From positions 87,189-151,188 of the forward strand of contig JAATFB010000022.1 in the NCBI GenBank assembly GCA_015655415.1: a stretch of DNA of 64,000 nt, read 5' to 3'. The position numbers were made by a program, and so were the translations under genes. Below the pieces are notes generated by a model, which searched no databases, had not been told where the DNA came from, and was given only the letters and a program-made list of their open reading frames with translations. Below are positions 9,775 to 17,183 of this stretch, piece by piece. Positions within the stretch are counted from its first letter, which is position 1. Each line of letters starts with the position of its first letter. Source of the stretch: Actinomycetales bacterium (GTDB lineage: Bacteria > Actinomycetota > Actinomycetes > Actinomycetales > Microbacteriaceae).

Positions 9775-10798
9775 CGGTCGCGTTCTCCTGCCTGCCCTCA
9801 TGCTCGTCCGGAAGGCGTCCGGACCGGCGGTCCAGCCACATCCTGATCAGACTTGCCATGGTAGCCACAAGCATGGCCAGGGTGATGAATCCGAGCGAGG
9901 CCCAGGTGCCGATGTCGGGCGCCCAGTGCACCGGACGACCCCCGTTGATGAACGGCACCTCGTTCTCGTGCAACGCGTGCAGCACGAGCTTGACGCCGAT
10001 GAACACGAGGATGGCGGCGATCCCGTACTTGAGATACGTCAGCCGCTCGAGCAGGTGGCCCAGCAGGAAGTACAGCTGCCGCAGCCCCATGAGGGCGAAC
10101 ACGTTCGCCGCGAACACGATGAACGGGCTCGTCGTGATGCCGAAGATCGCGGGGATCGAGTCGAGGGCGAAGAGCAGGTCGGTGGTTCCGAGGGCGACGA
10201 TGACCATCAGCATCGGGGTGAAGAACCGCCTGCCGTCGATCGTGACCCGAAGCCGGCCCTCGTCGAACCGGTCGGAGATCTTCAGGTGCCTGCGCACGAA
10301 GCGGGTCAGCGCGTTGTCCGCCTGTCCCTCGCCGCCGTGTTGACCGAACGCCTGCGTGTATGCGGTGTAGAGCAGGAACGCCCCGAAGAGGTAGAAGATC
10401 CAGCTGAAGTTCTCGATGAGCTGCGCGCCGATCACGATGAACACCGCGCGCAGCACGAGCGCGATGATGATCCCGGCGAAGAGCGCCTCCTGCTGGAACT
10501 TCACCGGCACCGCGAACCTCGTCATGATCACCACGAAGACGAAGAGGTTGTCGATGCTGAGGCTGTACTCGGTCAGCCAGCCCGCGAGGAACTCGCCCGC
10601 GTGCTCGGCGCTGCCCATCCACACCAGCACCAGCGCGAACAGCACGGCCAGCCCGGCGTAGGCGGCGACGTAGATCGCCGCCTCCGCCGGCTTCGGCACG
10701 TGCGGGCGCTTGACCGCGAGCACCAGGTCGAAGGCGAGCAGCAGGCAGAGCACGACGATCGAGGTGATCTCGAACCAGAGGGGAAGGGCGGTGAGCAT
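9740..10798 (-). CDS. TerC/Alx-family integral membrane protein (probable Mn2+ exporter)
   Basis: 352 residues with about nine hydrophobic segments. The two family signatures are present: EYSLSIDNLFVF (residues 77-88) and ALGTTDLLFALDSIPAIFG, each carrying the conserved membrane Asp residues. The hydrophilic C-terminal tail (RQENATGEADSGGERSH) overlaps the start of the PP2C gene. TerC/Alx proteins of this type export or buffer manganese and are often controlled by yybP-ykoY riboswitches; a matching leader lies directly upstream. The ATG at 10798 has GGAAGG 6 nt upstream. A role in tellurite resistance is the historical name only. Confidence 0.93.
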   Translation of the reverse strand: MLTALPLWFEITSIVVLCLLLAFDLVLAVKRPHVPKPAEAAIYVAAYAGLAVLFALVLVWMGSAEHAGEFLAGWLTEYSLSIDNLFVFVVIMTRFAVPVKFQQEALFAGIIIALVLRAVFIVIGAQLIENFSWIFYLFGAFLLYTAYTQAFGQHGGEGQADNALTRFVRRHLKISDRFDEGRLRVTIDGRRFFTPMLMVIVALGTTDLLFALDSIPAIFGITTSPFIVFAANVFALMGLRQLYFLLGHLLERLTYLKYGIAAILVFIGVKLVLHALHENEVPFINGGRPVHWAPDIGTWASLGFITLAMLVATMASLIRMWLDRRSGRLPDEHEGRQENATGEADSGGERSH

Positions 10799-10808
10799 CC
10801 AGTGCCTT

Positions 10809-10953
10809 CCGAGGTCTCGTCACGTGGCGGGCACGCCCCGCGACGAGAGTCTCTCCCACGCCCTGCGGGGCGCCGCGCGACCGGAGCCGTGGGCTCGTGA
10901 TGACGATCGCATCGATGACCGCTGACGCGGCCGGCGGGATACTCCCCCTCGCA
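10809..10953 (-). promoter_or_regulatory. Candidate yybP-ykoY (manganese) riboswitch in the TerC leader
   Basis: Read on the minus strand, the leader begins CGAGGGGGAGTATCCC (from 10952) and ends ACGAGACCTCGG (to 10809). In the known Mn riboswitch the first conserved element is GGGGAGUA and the closing strand of P1 is GCAAGACCUU, with P1 formed between the two ends. Here CGAGG pairs with CCTCG in the same places. Between them are GTCATCACGAG and CACGGCTC, similar to the internal Mn-site loops, plus GC-rich hairpins. The ribosome site GGAAGG of TerC lies immediately after P1, which suits translational control. A covariance search was not possible here. Confidence 0.75.
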
Positions 10954-11066
10954 CCTCCACTCTATCCGAGCGAGCGGCGCTCGATCCGGCCGGCGGCGCT
11001 CGATCCGCCCGGCGGCGCTCAGACGCCTTGAGCTCCCGCCTCTTTCGGCCCTAGCGTTGCTGTTGG

Positions 11067-12533
11067 ATGAGCTGGTTCGACGCGGACGGGTATGAGCTGT
11101 CGCGGCAGGTGCTGGTGCGGGGCGTCGCCGTGATCTATGTGGTCGCGTTCCTCTCCACGATGGCCCAGTTCCGCGTGCTCCTGGGCGAGCGCGGTCTGCA
11201 GCCGGCGCCGGTGTTCATCCGGCGGATGGGCGACAGGGTGCCGCCGACGCTGTTCCGGTGGCGCTACTCGGATCGGTTGCTGCTCACGGTCGCCGGCATC
11301 GGGACCGTGGTCGCGGCCTCCCTGGTCGCGGGCCTGCCGCAGCTGGGGCCGTCGTGGGTGCCGATGACGGCGTTCCTGCTGATCTGGCTCGGCTACCTCT
11401 CGATCGTCGACGTCGGCCAGACCTTCTACGCGTTTGGCTGGGAGAGCCTGCTGCTGGAGGCCGGCTTCGCGGCATCCTTCCTCGGGGCGAACGACCAGGC
11501 ACCGCCCTGGGTGATGATCGTGTTCTTCCGATGGCTGGTGTTCCGGCTCGAGTTCGGCGCCGGCATGATCAAGATGCGCGGAGACCGGGCGTGGCGCGAC
11601 CTCACCGCGCTCTACTACCACCACGAGACGCAGCCGATGCCCGGACCGCTGAGCTGGTTCTTCCACCACCTTCCGCGCTGGTTCCACCGGCTGGAGGCCG
11701 CGGGCAACCACTTCGCGCAGCTCGTCGCGCCGTTCCTCCTGTTCGCACCGCAGCCGGTGGCCGGCGTCGCCGCGGCGGTGGTGATCCTGACACAGCTGTG
11801 GCTGGTGGCATCCGGCAACTTCGCGTGGCTCAACGTGCTGACGATCGTGCTCGCGTTCAGCGCGATCTCCGACCCTGTCGCACACCTCGTGATCCCGGCT
11901 GCCCCCGCCCACGTCGATCACACGGTGACGCCCGTCTGGTTCTCCATCGTGGTCTGCGCCGTCGGCATCCTGCTGCTCGCGCTCAGCTGGCCGCCCCTGA
12001 AGAACCTCTTCGCCCGCGACCAGCTGATGAACGCCAGCTTCAACCGGTGGCATCTGGTGAACGCCTACGGGGCGTTCGGGTCGGTGACGAGGCAGCGCTA
12101 CGAGGTGATCGTGGAGGCCACCGACTCCGCCGACCTCGCAAGAGCCGTGTGGCGCGAGTACGAGTTCAAGGGCAAGCCGGGCGACCCCCGCCGGTGGCCG
12201 CGTCAGTACGCGCCGTATCATCTGCGGCTGGACTGGCTGATGTGGTTCCTCGCGCTCGGCGCGCGGGGCGAGAGCTGGTTCTATCCGTTGCTGCAGAGGC
12301 TGCTCGAGGCGGATCCGGCCACCCTCCGCATGCTCCGTAGCGCACCCTTCGGCACGCGGCGGCCGGCGATGGTGCGCGCGACGGTGTATCACTATCGCTT
12401 CTCCAGCTGGAGCGAGCTGCGGCACGACCACGTGTGGTGGGTCCGGGAGCGCGTCGGCGAGCTCGTGCCACCGGTGGCACTGTCATCGTCGGAGCGCCCG
12501 GCGCCCCGCAGCGACCCGACCGCGCTCCACTGA
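11067..12533 (+). CDS. Lipase maturation factor (LMF1) family membrane protein
   Basis: 488 residues, with several membrane helices in the first 320 residues and a soluble tail (residues about 325-470). Family features include FRWLVFRLEFGAGMIKMRGD, the WRDLTALYYHHETQPMPGPLSWF block and NAYGAFGSVTRQRYEVIVEATD, all typical of LMF1 homologues. In animals LMF1 helps lipases fold in the ER; the bacterial role is unknown. The gene is divergent from TerC and convergent with the AI-2E gene, so it is probably monocistronic. The ATG at 11067 has only a weak GGCC/GTTGG region in front, so the start is moderately certain. Confidence 0.9.
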   Translation: MSWFDADGYELSRQVLVRGVAVIYVVAFLSTMAQFRVLLGERGLQPAPVFIRRMGDRVPPTLFRWRYSDRLLLTVAGIGTVVAASLVAGLPQLGPSWVPMTAFLLIWLGYLSIVDVGQTFYAFGWESLLLEAGFAASFLGANDQAPPWVMIVFFRWLVFRLEFGAGMIKMRGDRAWRDLTALYYHHETQPMPGPLSWFFHHLPRWFHRLEAAGNHFAQLVAPFLLFAPQPVAGVAAAVVILTQLWLVASGNFAWLNVLTIVLAFSAISDPVAHLVIPAAPAHVDHTVTPVWFSIVVCAVGILLLALSWPPLKNLFARDQLMNASFNRWHLVNAYGAFGSVTRQRYEVIVEATDSADLARAVWREYEFKGKPGDPRRWPRQYAPYHLRLDWLMWFLALGARGESWFYPLLQRLLEADPATLRMLRSAPFGTRRPAMVRATVYHYRFSSWSELRHDHVWWVRERVGELVPPVALSSSERPAPRSDPTALH

Positions 12534-12536
12534 CCC

Positions 12537-12649
12537 GGGCCACACGGTCCCGACCGACCCACATGCTGCCGACGGACACACCCTCCCGACCAGCCCACAC
12601 GATCCCGACCAGCCCACACTCTGCCGACCGCCCCACACGCTGCCGACGG
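12537..12649. repeat. Imperfect 19-bp tandem repeat array
   Basis: Six units of 17-19 bp follow the LMF1 stop, with consensus close to CCCACACnnTSCCGACC. There is no unique spacer between units, so this is not a CRISPR array. The last unit forms the left arm of a perfect hairpin. Confidence 0.75.
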
Positions 12650-12681
12650 AGGCAGGGTGTCGTTTCGTCGGCAGCGTGTGG
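12633..12681. terminator. Perfect 16-bp inverted repeat between convergent genes
   Basis: CCACACGCTGCCGACG (12633-12648) is exactly complementary to CGTCGGCAGCGTGTGG (12666-12681), with a 17-nt loop. No T-run flanks it, but it lies between two convergent genes. It is a likely two-way transcription stop or mRNA 3' end structure. Confidence 0.6.
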
Positions 12682-12777
12682 TCTCATCGGGCGAATGCGG
12701 GGTCGTTCGTGCGAGTACCGTCTCGTCCGGCGAGTACGGCCTCGTCCGGCGAGTACGGGCTCATCGGGCGAATGCGG
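12681..12777. repeat. Second 19-20-bp tandem repeat array
   Basis: Five units such as GTCTCGTCCGGCGAGTACG and GGCTCATCGGGCGAATGCGG are joined head to tail with no spacers. The outer two units are nearly identical (TCATCGGGCGAATGCGG). It differs in sequence from the array on the other side of the hairpin. Confidence 0.75.
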
Positions 12778-12793
12778 GCTCGGCCCGCACGGG

Positions 12794-13993
12794 TCAGTCC
12801 TCTCCCTCCGCTCGCCGAGGCGTGTCGGGGTCCAATCCGTCGGGCGGCGCCGTGACCTCGCTCTCGTGATGCGGCGCGGACTCCGTGTCTCCGTGCGGGT
12901 CGACGGGGGCGGGTCGTTCGTGCGAGTGCAGCATCGCCGTGATCATCGAGTTCGCCGCGGCGAGGAACGGCACGGCGAAGAGGGCACCGGGCACCCCTGC
13001 CAGCCCGGTGCCGGCCGCCACGCCGACCACGACGGCGAGCGGATGGACCTTGACGGCGCCGCCCACGAGCAGCGGCTGGAGCACGTGCGCCTCCAGCAGG
13101 TGCACGCCGAGCACGCCGGCAAGCATGACCAGCGCCTGCACAGGGCCGCCGAACACCAGCGCCACTGCCACGGCCACGACACCGGAGACGATCGCGCCGA
13201 TGACGGGGATGAAGGATGCCAGCAGCACGATCACCGCGATCGGCACGGCGAGCGGCAGGCCCAGGAAGAAGGCGACGAGGCCGATCCCGACGCCGTTCAC
13301 GAGCGCGACGATGATCTGCACCCGCACGAAGCTGGTGAGGGTGCGCCAGCCGGCCGAGCCCGCCGCGTCCAATCCCGGTGCGGCGGACTTGGGGAAGAGC
13401 CGGACGACCCACCGCCAGATGCCGGCGCCGTCGATCAGCATGAAGATCGTCGCGAAGAGCGCGACGAGAGAACCGGCGAGCACGTGACCCGTGGCGGTCC
13501 CGACCTTGAGGACGCCGCCGAGGATGCTCGCCGCGTCCTTCTGAACGAACGCGCCGGCCTTTGCGAGATAGCCCGAGAGCTGATGGTCGGTGATGCTGAA
13601 CGGCGGCTGGCGCAGCGCATCCCGCACCCTCTGGTATGCCGCCGTCGACTCCTTCTCCACCTGCGGAAGCCCGACCCTGACCTGCCACACGACGAGCAGC
13701 ACCAGACCGCCGACGATCACGGCCAGCGCCACGAGGCAGACCATGATCGCCAGCCACTTCGGCCAGTGCCGCGCGCGCAACGCGCCGACCGTGGGTGCCA
13801 CGAGCGCGCAGATCAGGATCGCCACGAGCAGCGGCACGACGATGTCCTGGAACACGACGATCAGGTAGATCGCCACACCGGCCAGCGCCACGACGACCAG
13901 CAGCCGCCACGCCCACTCCGACGCCACCCGCACCCCGCGCGGCAGCGTCGTTGCCTCCCCACGGCCCTCAGTGCCCCGACCTGCATCGTTCAT
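12794..13993 (-). CDS. AI-2E family transporter (TqsA/PerM type)
   Basis: 399 residues from ATG 13993, with GGGGAGGGG at a suitable distance; the ATG at 14020 would use a poorer site. The profile is that of PerM/AI-2E proteins: two N-terminal helices, a soluble stretch (residues about 95-160), then five or six helices with FIPVIGAIVSG and GVPGALFAVPFLAAANS near the end, and a charged C-terminal tail. Members export small molecules, in some cases autoinducer-2; the substrate cannot be read here. It converges with the LMF1 gene across the repeats. Upstream lies the decayed toxin-antitoxin patch. Confidence 0.88.
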   Translation of the reverse strand: MNDAGRGTEGRGEATTLPRGVRVASEWAWRLLVVVALAGVAIYLIVVFQDIVVPLLVAILICALVAPTVGALRARHWPKWLAIMVCLVALAVIVGGLVLLVVWQVRVGLPQVEKESTAAYQRVRDALRQPPFSITDHQLSGYLAKAGAFVQKDAASILGGVLKVGTATGHVLAGSLVALFATIFMLIDGAGIWRWVVRLFPKSAAPGLDAAGSAGWRTLTSFVRVQIIVALVNGVGIGLVAFFLGLPLAVPIAVIVLLASFIPVIGAIVSGVVAVAVALVFGGPVQALVMLAGVLGVHLLEAHVLQPLLVGGAVKVHPLAVVVGVAAGTGLAGVPGALFAVPFLAAANSMITAMLHSHERPAPVDPHGDTESAPHHESEVTAPPDGLDPDTPRRAEGED

Positions 13994-14176
13994 CTCATGC
14001 CCCTCCCCGCATCGCCCCACGGACCATCTCGCGCCGATGGGTGCGCCCGAGGCATGTTACGGGTCGCGGGCGCCTCTGCACAGGCCTTGAGTCGGCCAGG
14101 ACCCGCACCGCTTGGCATGTCGCGTTCTGTCTAGTCCCCCCTGACTTGCTTGTCGAGAGTGCGCTAGACCACAGTC

Positions 14177-14406
14177 AGGAAGCGCAGGGACGTGATCAAG
14201 AGGCTCAAGGCGGAAGCCAGGCGGCGTGGTCTCGCCCACAGCGAGTACGAACTCACCGAGCACACCGGCATCCCTGTCGGAACGGTTGCGTCCACGCTCG
14301 CACGTCACAGCGAGATCCACGTCACAGCGAGATCCACGACGTGGCGGCCGGGAAGTTCTTCGACCGACTCGCCGCAGAACTCGGTGAGGGATGGTGGCGT
14401 CGATGA
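14177..14406 (+). pseudogene. Broken HicA-like toxin gene
   Basis: Conceptual translation gives KRRDVIKRLKAEARRRGLA from 14180, then a region to ARHSEIH, and after a frame change HDVAAGKFFDRLAAELGE and a Trp-Trp-Arg-Arg end at 14406. This is the layout of small HicA-type toxins that precede HicB-like genes in actinobacteria. A 17-bp exact tandem duplication (14304-14320 and 14321-14337) shifts the frame. The expected ATG before KRRD reads AGG (14177-14179), so the start may also be lost; a GTG at 14192 remains. The stop TGA overlaps the partner ATG (ATGA), the normal coupling of such pairs. Family assignment is by pattern memory, not by search. Confidence 0.6.
14304..14337 (+). repeat. 17-bp exact tandem duplication disrupting the HicA-like gene
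   Basis: GTCACAGCGAGATCCAC occurs twice with no gap. Seventeen is not a multiple of three, so the downstream half of the toxin falls out of frame. Removing one copy restores a continuous RHSEIHDVAAGKFF reading. Confidence 0.9.
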
Positions 14407-14776
14407 GATACACGGTGACAGCCGAACGCACCCCCAAGTGCTGGGGCTCCAAGCACAAGGGGCACCCAGCGCGATCAGTCAGGTTGCCCGACTCGACCAG
14501 GCGGGCCAGATCAAGGAAGCGATCGCCTTTGTCGCGGGTGAGGCCGAGGACGAGATCAAGATTCGCCCGCAACTGCCGGAGGCATTCCGTCACCACTTTG
14601 CGCACATGGAACAGCTCCGTCGCGCGGCCGCGGAAGCGAACTCGGAAGCCGCGCGCGAGGCGAGGGCGGCTGCACGGGCCCTGCGACAGGCCGGCCTCTC
14701 TGTACACGACATCGGCTTCGCGATGGACGTATCGCATCAGCGCGCCCAGCAGCTTCTCGCTGACACCGCGCCCTGA
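14403..14776 (+). pseudogene. Broken HicB-like antitoxin gene
   Basis: The ATG at 14403 opens MRYTVTAERTPKCWG, which quickly goes out of frame. One frame over, the protein continues LQAQGAPSAISQVARLDQAG, then a charged helical middle and ends AMDVSHQRAQQLLADTAP, a complete HicB-like antitoxin with a C-terminal helix-turn-helix. One missing base near 14447 (TGG GG-CTC) accounts for it. The total would be about 124 residues, the usual size. With both partners damaged, the module is dead unless the lesion is an assembly error. Confidence 0.65.
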
Positions 14777-14916
14777 TGCGTGACCGCCCGAGCTCGACTC
14801 GACCGCGCTCGTCTCCACTGAGCTCGACTCCATCGCGCTCGTCGGGGTGAGCTCACCGTGGAGCAGGCCGTGTACCAGGAGCCATCCGCGCCCCCTCCGT
14901 GCACCGGCGGGGCAGC
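14777..14916. other. Gap with short direct repeats
   Basis: No gene seen. Two similar stretches, GAGCTCGACTCGACCGCGCTC and GAGCTCGACTCCATCGCGCTC less their last base, lie in tandem near 14790-14845. They look like local duplication after the antitoxin remnant. Confidence 0.4.
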
Positions 14917-15120
14917 TCATCCGGACGGGTTGTCGATCGGCATCCCCTTCGCGTCCGTGTCGTGCTCCCGATCGATCCGATCCCCACCGTCATCGTCACC
15001 GTCTTGAGATGCACCACCGTCTTGAGACACACCACCGGAAGCCGTGTCCTCGTGACCTGTCTCTGATGACGAACCGTCGGGGATGTCGTCCGCGCTCGGG
15101 TGCTGGTGTGAGTGAGTCAT
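14917..15120 (-). CDS. Small hydrophilic hypothetical protein
   Basis: 67 residues starting MTHSHQHPSADDIPDG and ending MPIDNPSG; very rich in Asp, Gly, Ser and His and with no hydrophobic segment. No convincing ribosome site precedes the ATG at 15120; an ATG at 15156 is an alternative. It may be a real small acidic protein or the tail of the broken P-loop gene just upstream on the same strand. I recognise no family. Confidence 0.3.
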   Translation of the reverse strand: MTHSHQHPSADDIPDGSSSETGHEDTASGGVSQDGGASQDGDDDGGDRIDREHDTDAKGMPIDNPSG

Positions 15121-15247
15121 GTCGACACCGTAGACGAGGCCTCCGGCATCGACCACGGGGTTGACAGCAGAAGACCACGCTCAGCGAGTTCGGCCAGCAC
15201 CGTGGTTTTCCGGGCCTCGACACCCCGGTGATCAGCGCCTGCACCAT
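15121..15247 (-). pseudogene. Fragment of a P-loop NTPase/kinase-like gene
   Basis: An ATG at 15247 opens MVQALITGVSRPGK, a Walker A motif (GxxxxGK). The next base run GGAAAACC has lost one A: the following codons read TTVLAELAERG in the next frame, the helix expected after a P-loop. Reading continues as LLLSTPWSMPEAS with no further recognisable motif. This looks like the N-terminus of a small AAA/adenylate-kinase-like protein broken by a single-base deletion and then degenerated. Confidence 0.45.
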
Positions 15248-15545
15248 GCAACCAGAACAGGCAGCCGGTCGAGTCGTTCGTCAGGCGATCCGTCCGACGG
15301 GTGCGGTCTCGGACCTGCTGGGCGGGTGCGGACGAGGACTCGGTTGAGGGTGTACCGCTCGATCCGAGAGACGGCACGGCCGACCTCTTCACGTGAGACT
15401 GTGCAAGCACCGCCTGGCCGCCGGTCTGTCGGTCGCTGAGGCGGAGGCGGAGGCGGGCCAGTCGATCCCGAGTCGGACCCGTCGCCTGCTCCTGGTCTTC
15501 CCGGCTCCCGGCCGTGCAGCAGTCGAGCGCGTCGGCTTTCTGTGC
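15248..15545. other. Non-coding or decayed stretch
   Basis: Several short open frames exist in all directions but none has a ribosome site, normal codon use or a family pattern. It probably belongs to the decayed patch beginning at 14177. Confidence 0.5.
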
Positions 15546-15572
15546 TAATAATAACGAACGTATCGTAATCAA
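15546..15572 (+). promoter_or_regulatory. Operator/promoter copy A of the ROK regulon
   Basis: A 27-bp AT-rich sequence containing ATAACGAACGTATCGTAATC, 54 nt before the ATG at 15627. It is identical, base for base, to copy B at 20758-20784, which has the opposite orientation and precedes the sugar-binding protein gene by a similar distance (49 nt). It contains an imperfect dyad CGAACGTATCG. The AT content stands out sharply from its surroundings. The probable ligand is the ROK repressor at 20912-22204. Confidence 0.8.
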
Positions 15573-15626
15573 TCATCGTCCGGGTGCTCCGGCTACCGTG
15601 GGGCACCGGCCGCGAAAGGGCCCAAC

Positions 15627-17183
15627 ATGTCTGCGCCGGTGCTGCCGCGAATCCTCAACGCTGACTTCTCTCTGTCGGGCTGGTTCGATGTGGGAGAGCA
15701 CGGCGAGGATCAGGACGCCACCCTCGTGTCCTGGTTCGATAGGACGCAGCGACGCGGCCTGACGCTGTCGCTCGTGTCCGGGGGCGGTGGCTACTCGTCG
15801 CAGGGCGACGCGGTGCGCCTGAGTTACGGCATCGACGCGGGCTCTGCGGCATCGTGGGAAGACTGTGGGTTCCCGGATCCGAAGTCTCGCTATGTCAGCA
15901 ACTCGCTCACCGTGTTTGACGGCGCGCTCCATGCGGCGACCACGGACTCGAGCGACCTCTCGAGGAGGGGTGGGGTCTATCGCTATCTCGGCGGCAGGCG
16001 CTGGCAGAGCCTCGGGCGTCCGCAAGGCGTCGATGCTCACGGGATCGGCCCAATGGTCGTGCACGGCGCCTCTCTCTATGTGGCCGCGTGGACCTATGAC
16101 TGGACGCTCGTGAACGAGCTGCCGCTTTCGCCGGTTCACGTGTACCGCATGATCGCTCCCGGGGATTGGGAGGACTGCGGTCAGCCGGGAGAGTGCCGCC
16201 GGATCAATGGGCTCGGGAGCTATGCGGGGCGGCTGTATGCTTCGGGCGACGATGACGCCGTTCACGTGTTCGACGGCGATAAGGGGTGGTCGGTGGCCGT
16301 GTCGCTGCCCACATACGCGCATCCGCTCCACGTGTCTGACGGCCGCCTGTGGGTCGGTACGGTGGATCCGGGTCAGGTCTGGTCGTTCGACGGCGCGACG
16401 TGGCGGCCTGAGGGCAATCCGCGCGCCGATGGGGTCGAGGCGAGTCAGCTCCACTCCCTCGCTCGGCAGGGCGACGATCTGCTGGTCGGATCGTGGCCGA
16501 ACGGCTTCGTGTCGCGCCGGGACCGGGTCACTGGGGCGTGGAACGACCTGGGCGCACCCGCGGAGGCGACCGAGATCAACGCGCTGCAGACGTACAACGG
16601 CATGCTTTACGCGGGGGCGTTGCCCTACGCCGACGTCGCCCGCCACGACGGCGGGAGTCGCTGGACCTCGATTCGCCGCTTCAACACACCCGCCGGTTGG
16701 CGTGCAGCCAGTGTCGCCGAGAGCGGCTGGCGCGACCGCGAGGGCATGAGAGAGAACGAGGGCGCCCCAGGAGATGACCTCATGCGCGAGTGGGGTCGTG
16801 TGACGAGCATGGTGGAGCACGACGGTCGGCTCTTCATCTCAACCGGCAATTGCACGAGCTCGTATCGAGACGACGCGGGAGATGCCCGTCTCGGTGGCGT
16901 GTACGCCATGTCGGCGGGAACGGTCGCGACCTCCGAGTCCGCCATCCCGCCGGGACGCCACCATGTCGTCGCGGTGCGATCGAGTGCGACCGTGCGGCTC
17001 TACCTCGACGCAGAGCTGGTTGCGGAGCGCACGGGGGAAATCGCCGGCGATCTCGGCGTCGATGTCGCGACGCCGCGGACCGGCACCGGTCTCATCGACG
17101 AATGCTGGCACGACCATGCGCTCTCCGTCGCGGAGGTCGCCGAGCTCGCCTCTCTGCCGCAACCGGCGGGCAGCGACGCGTGA
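15627..17183 (+). CDS. Cytosolic protein with a beta-propeller inserted in a split LamG-like domain
   Basis: 518 residues, no signal peptide. Residues 8-75 read like the first half of a LamG/concanavalin fold (FSLSGWFDVGE, LVSWFDRTQRRGLTLSLV). Residues about 85-420 hold repeated beta-propeller blades with phrases such as VYRYLGGRRWQSLG, LYASGDDDAVHVFDGDKGW and LWVGTVDPGQVWSFDG. Residues about 425-515 supply what looks like the second half of the lectin fold (GRHHVVAVRSSATVRLYLDA, LIDECWHDHALSVAEV). It is the first gene of a three-gene operon; its TGA overlaps the next GTG. It may bind or cleave an imported glycoside. The function is not known to me. Confidence 0.8.
   Translation: MSAPVLPRILNADFSLSGWFDVGEHGEDQDATLVSWFDRTQRRGLTLSLVSGGGGYSSQGDAVRLSYGIDAGSAASWEDCGFPDPKSRYVSNSLTVFDGALHAATTDSSDLSRRGGVYRYLGGRRWQSLGRPQGVDAHGIGPMVVHGASLYVAAWTYDWTLVNELPLSPVHVYRMIAPGDWEDCGQPGECRRINGLGSYAGRLYASGDDDAVHVFDGDKGWSVAVSLPTYAHPLHVSDGRLWVGTVDPGQVWSFDGATWRPEGNPRADGVEASQLHSLARQGDDLLVGSWPNGFVSRRDRVTGAWNDLGAPAEATEINALQTYNGMLYAGALPYADVARHDGGSRWTSIRRFNTPAGWRAASVAESGWRDREGMRENEGAPGDDLMREWGRVTSMVEHDGRLFISTGNCTSSYRDDAGDARLGGVYAMSAGTVATSESAIPPGRHHVVAVRSSATVRLYLDAELVAERTGEIAGDLGVDVATPRTGTGLIDECWHDHALSVAEVAELASLPQPAGSDA

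Noticed and set aside
11019..12431. Minus-strand frame opposite the LMF1 gene
   Set aside because: Composition is Arg/His/Glu-rich shadow sequence; LMF1 on the plus strand has clear family motifs.
12537..12777. CRISPR-like array
   Set aside because: Units abut with no unique spacers, differ from one another and no cas genes are present.
15117..15606. Overlapping frames in both directions as small genes
   Set aside because: None has a ribosome site or recognisable pattern; only the split P-loop segment could be supported.
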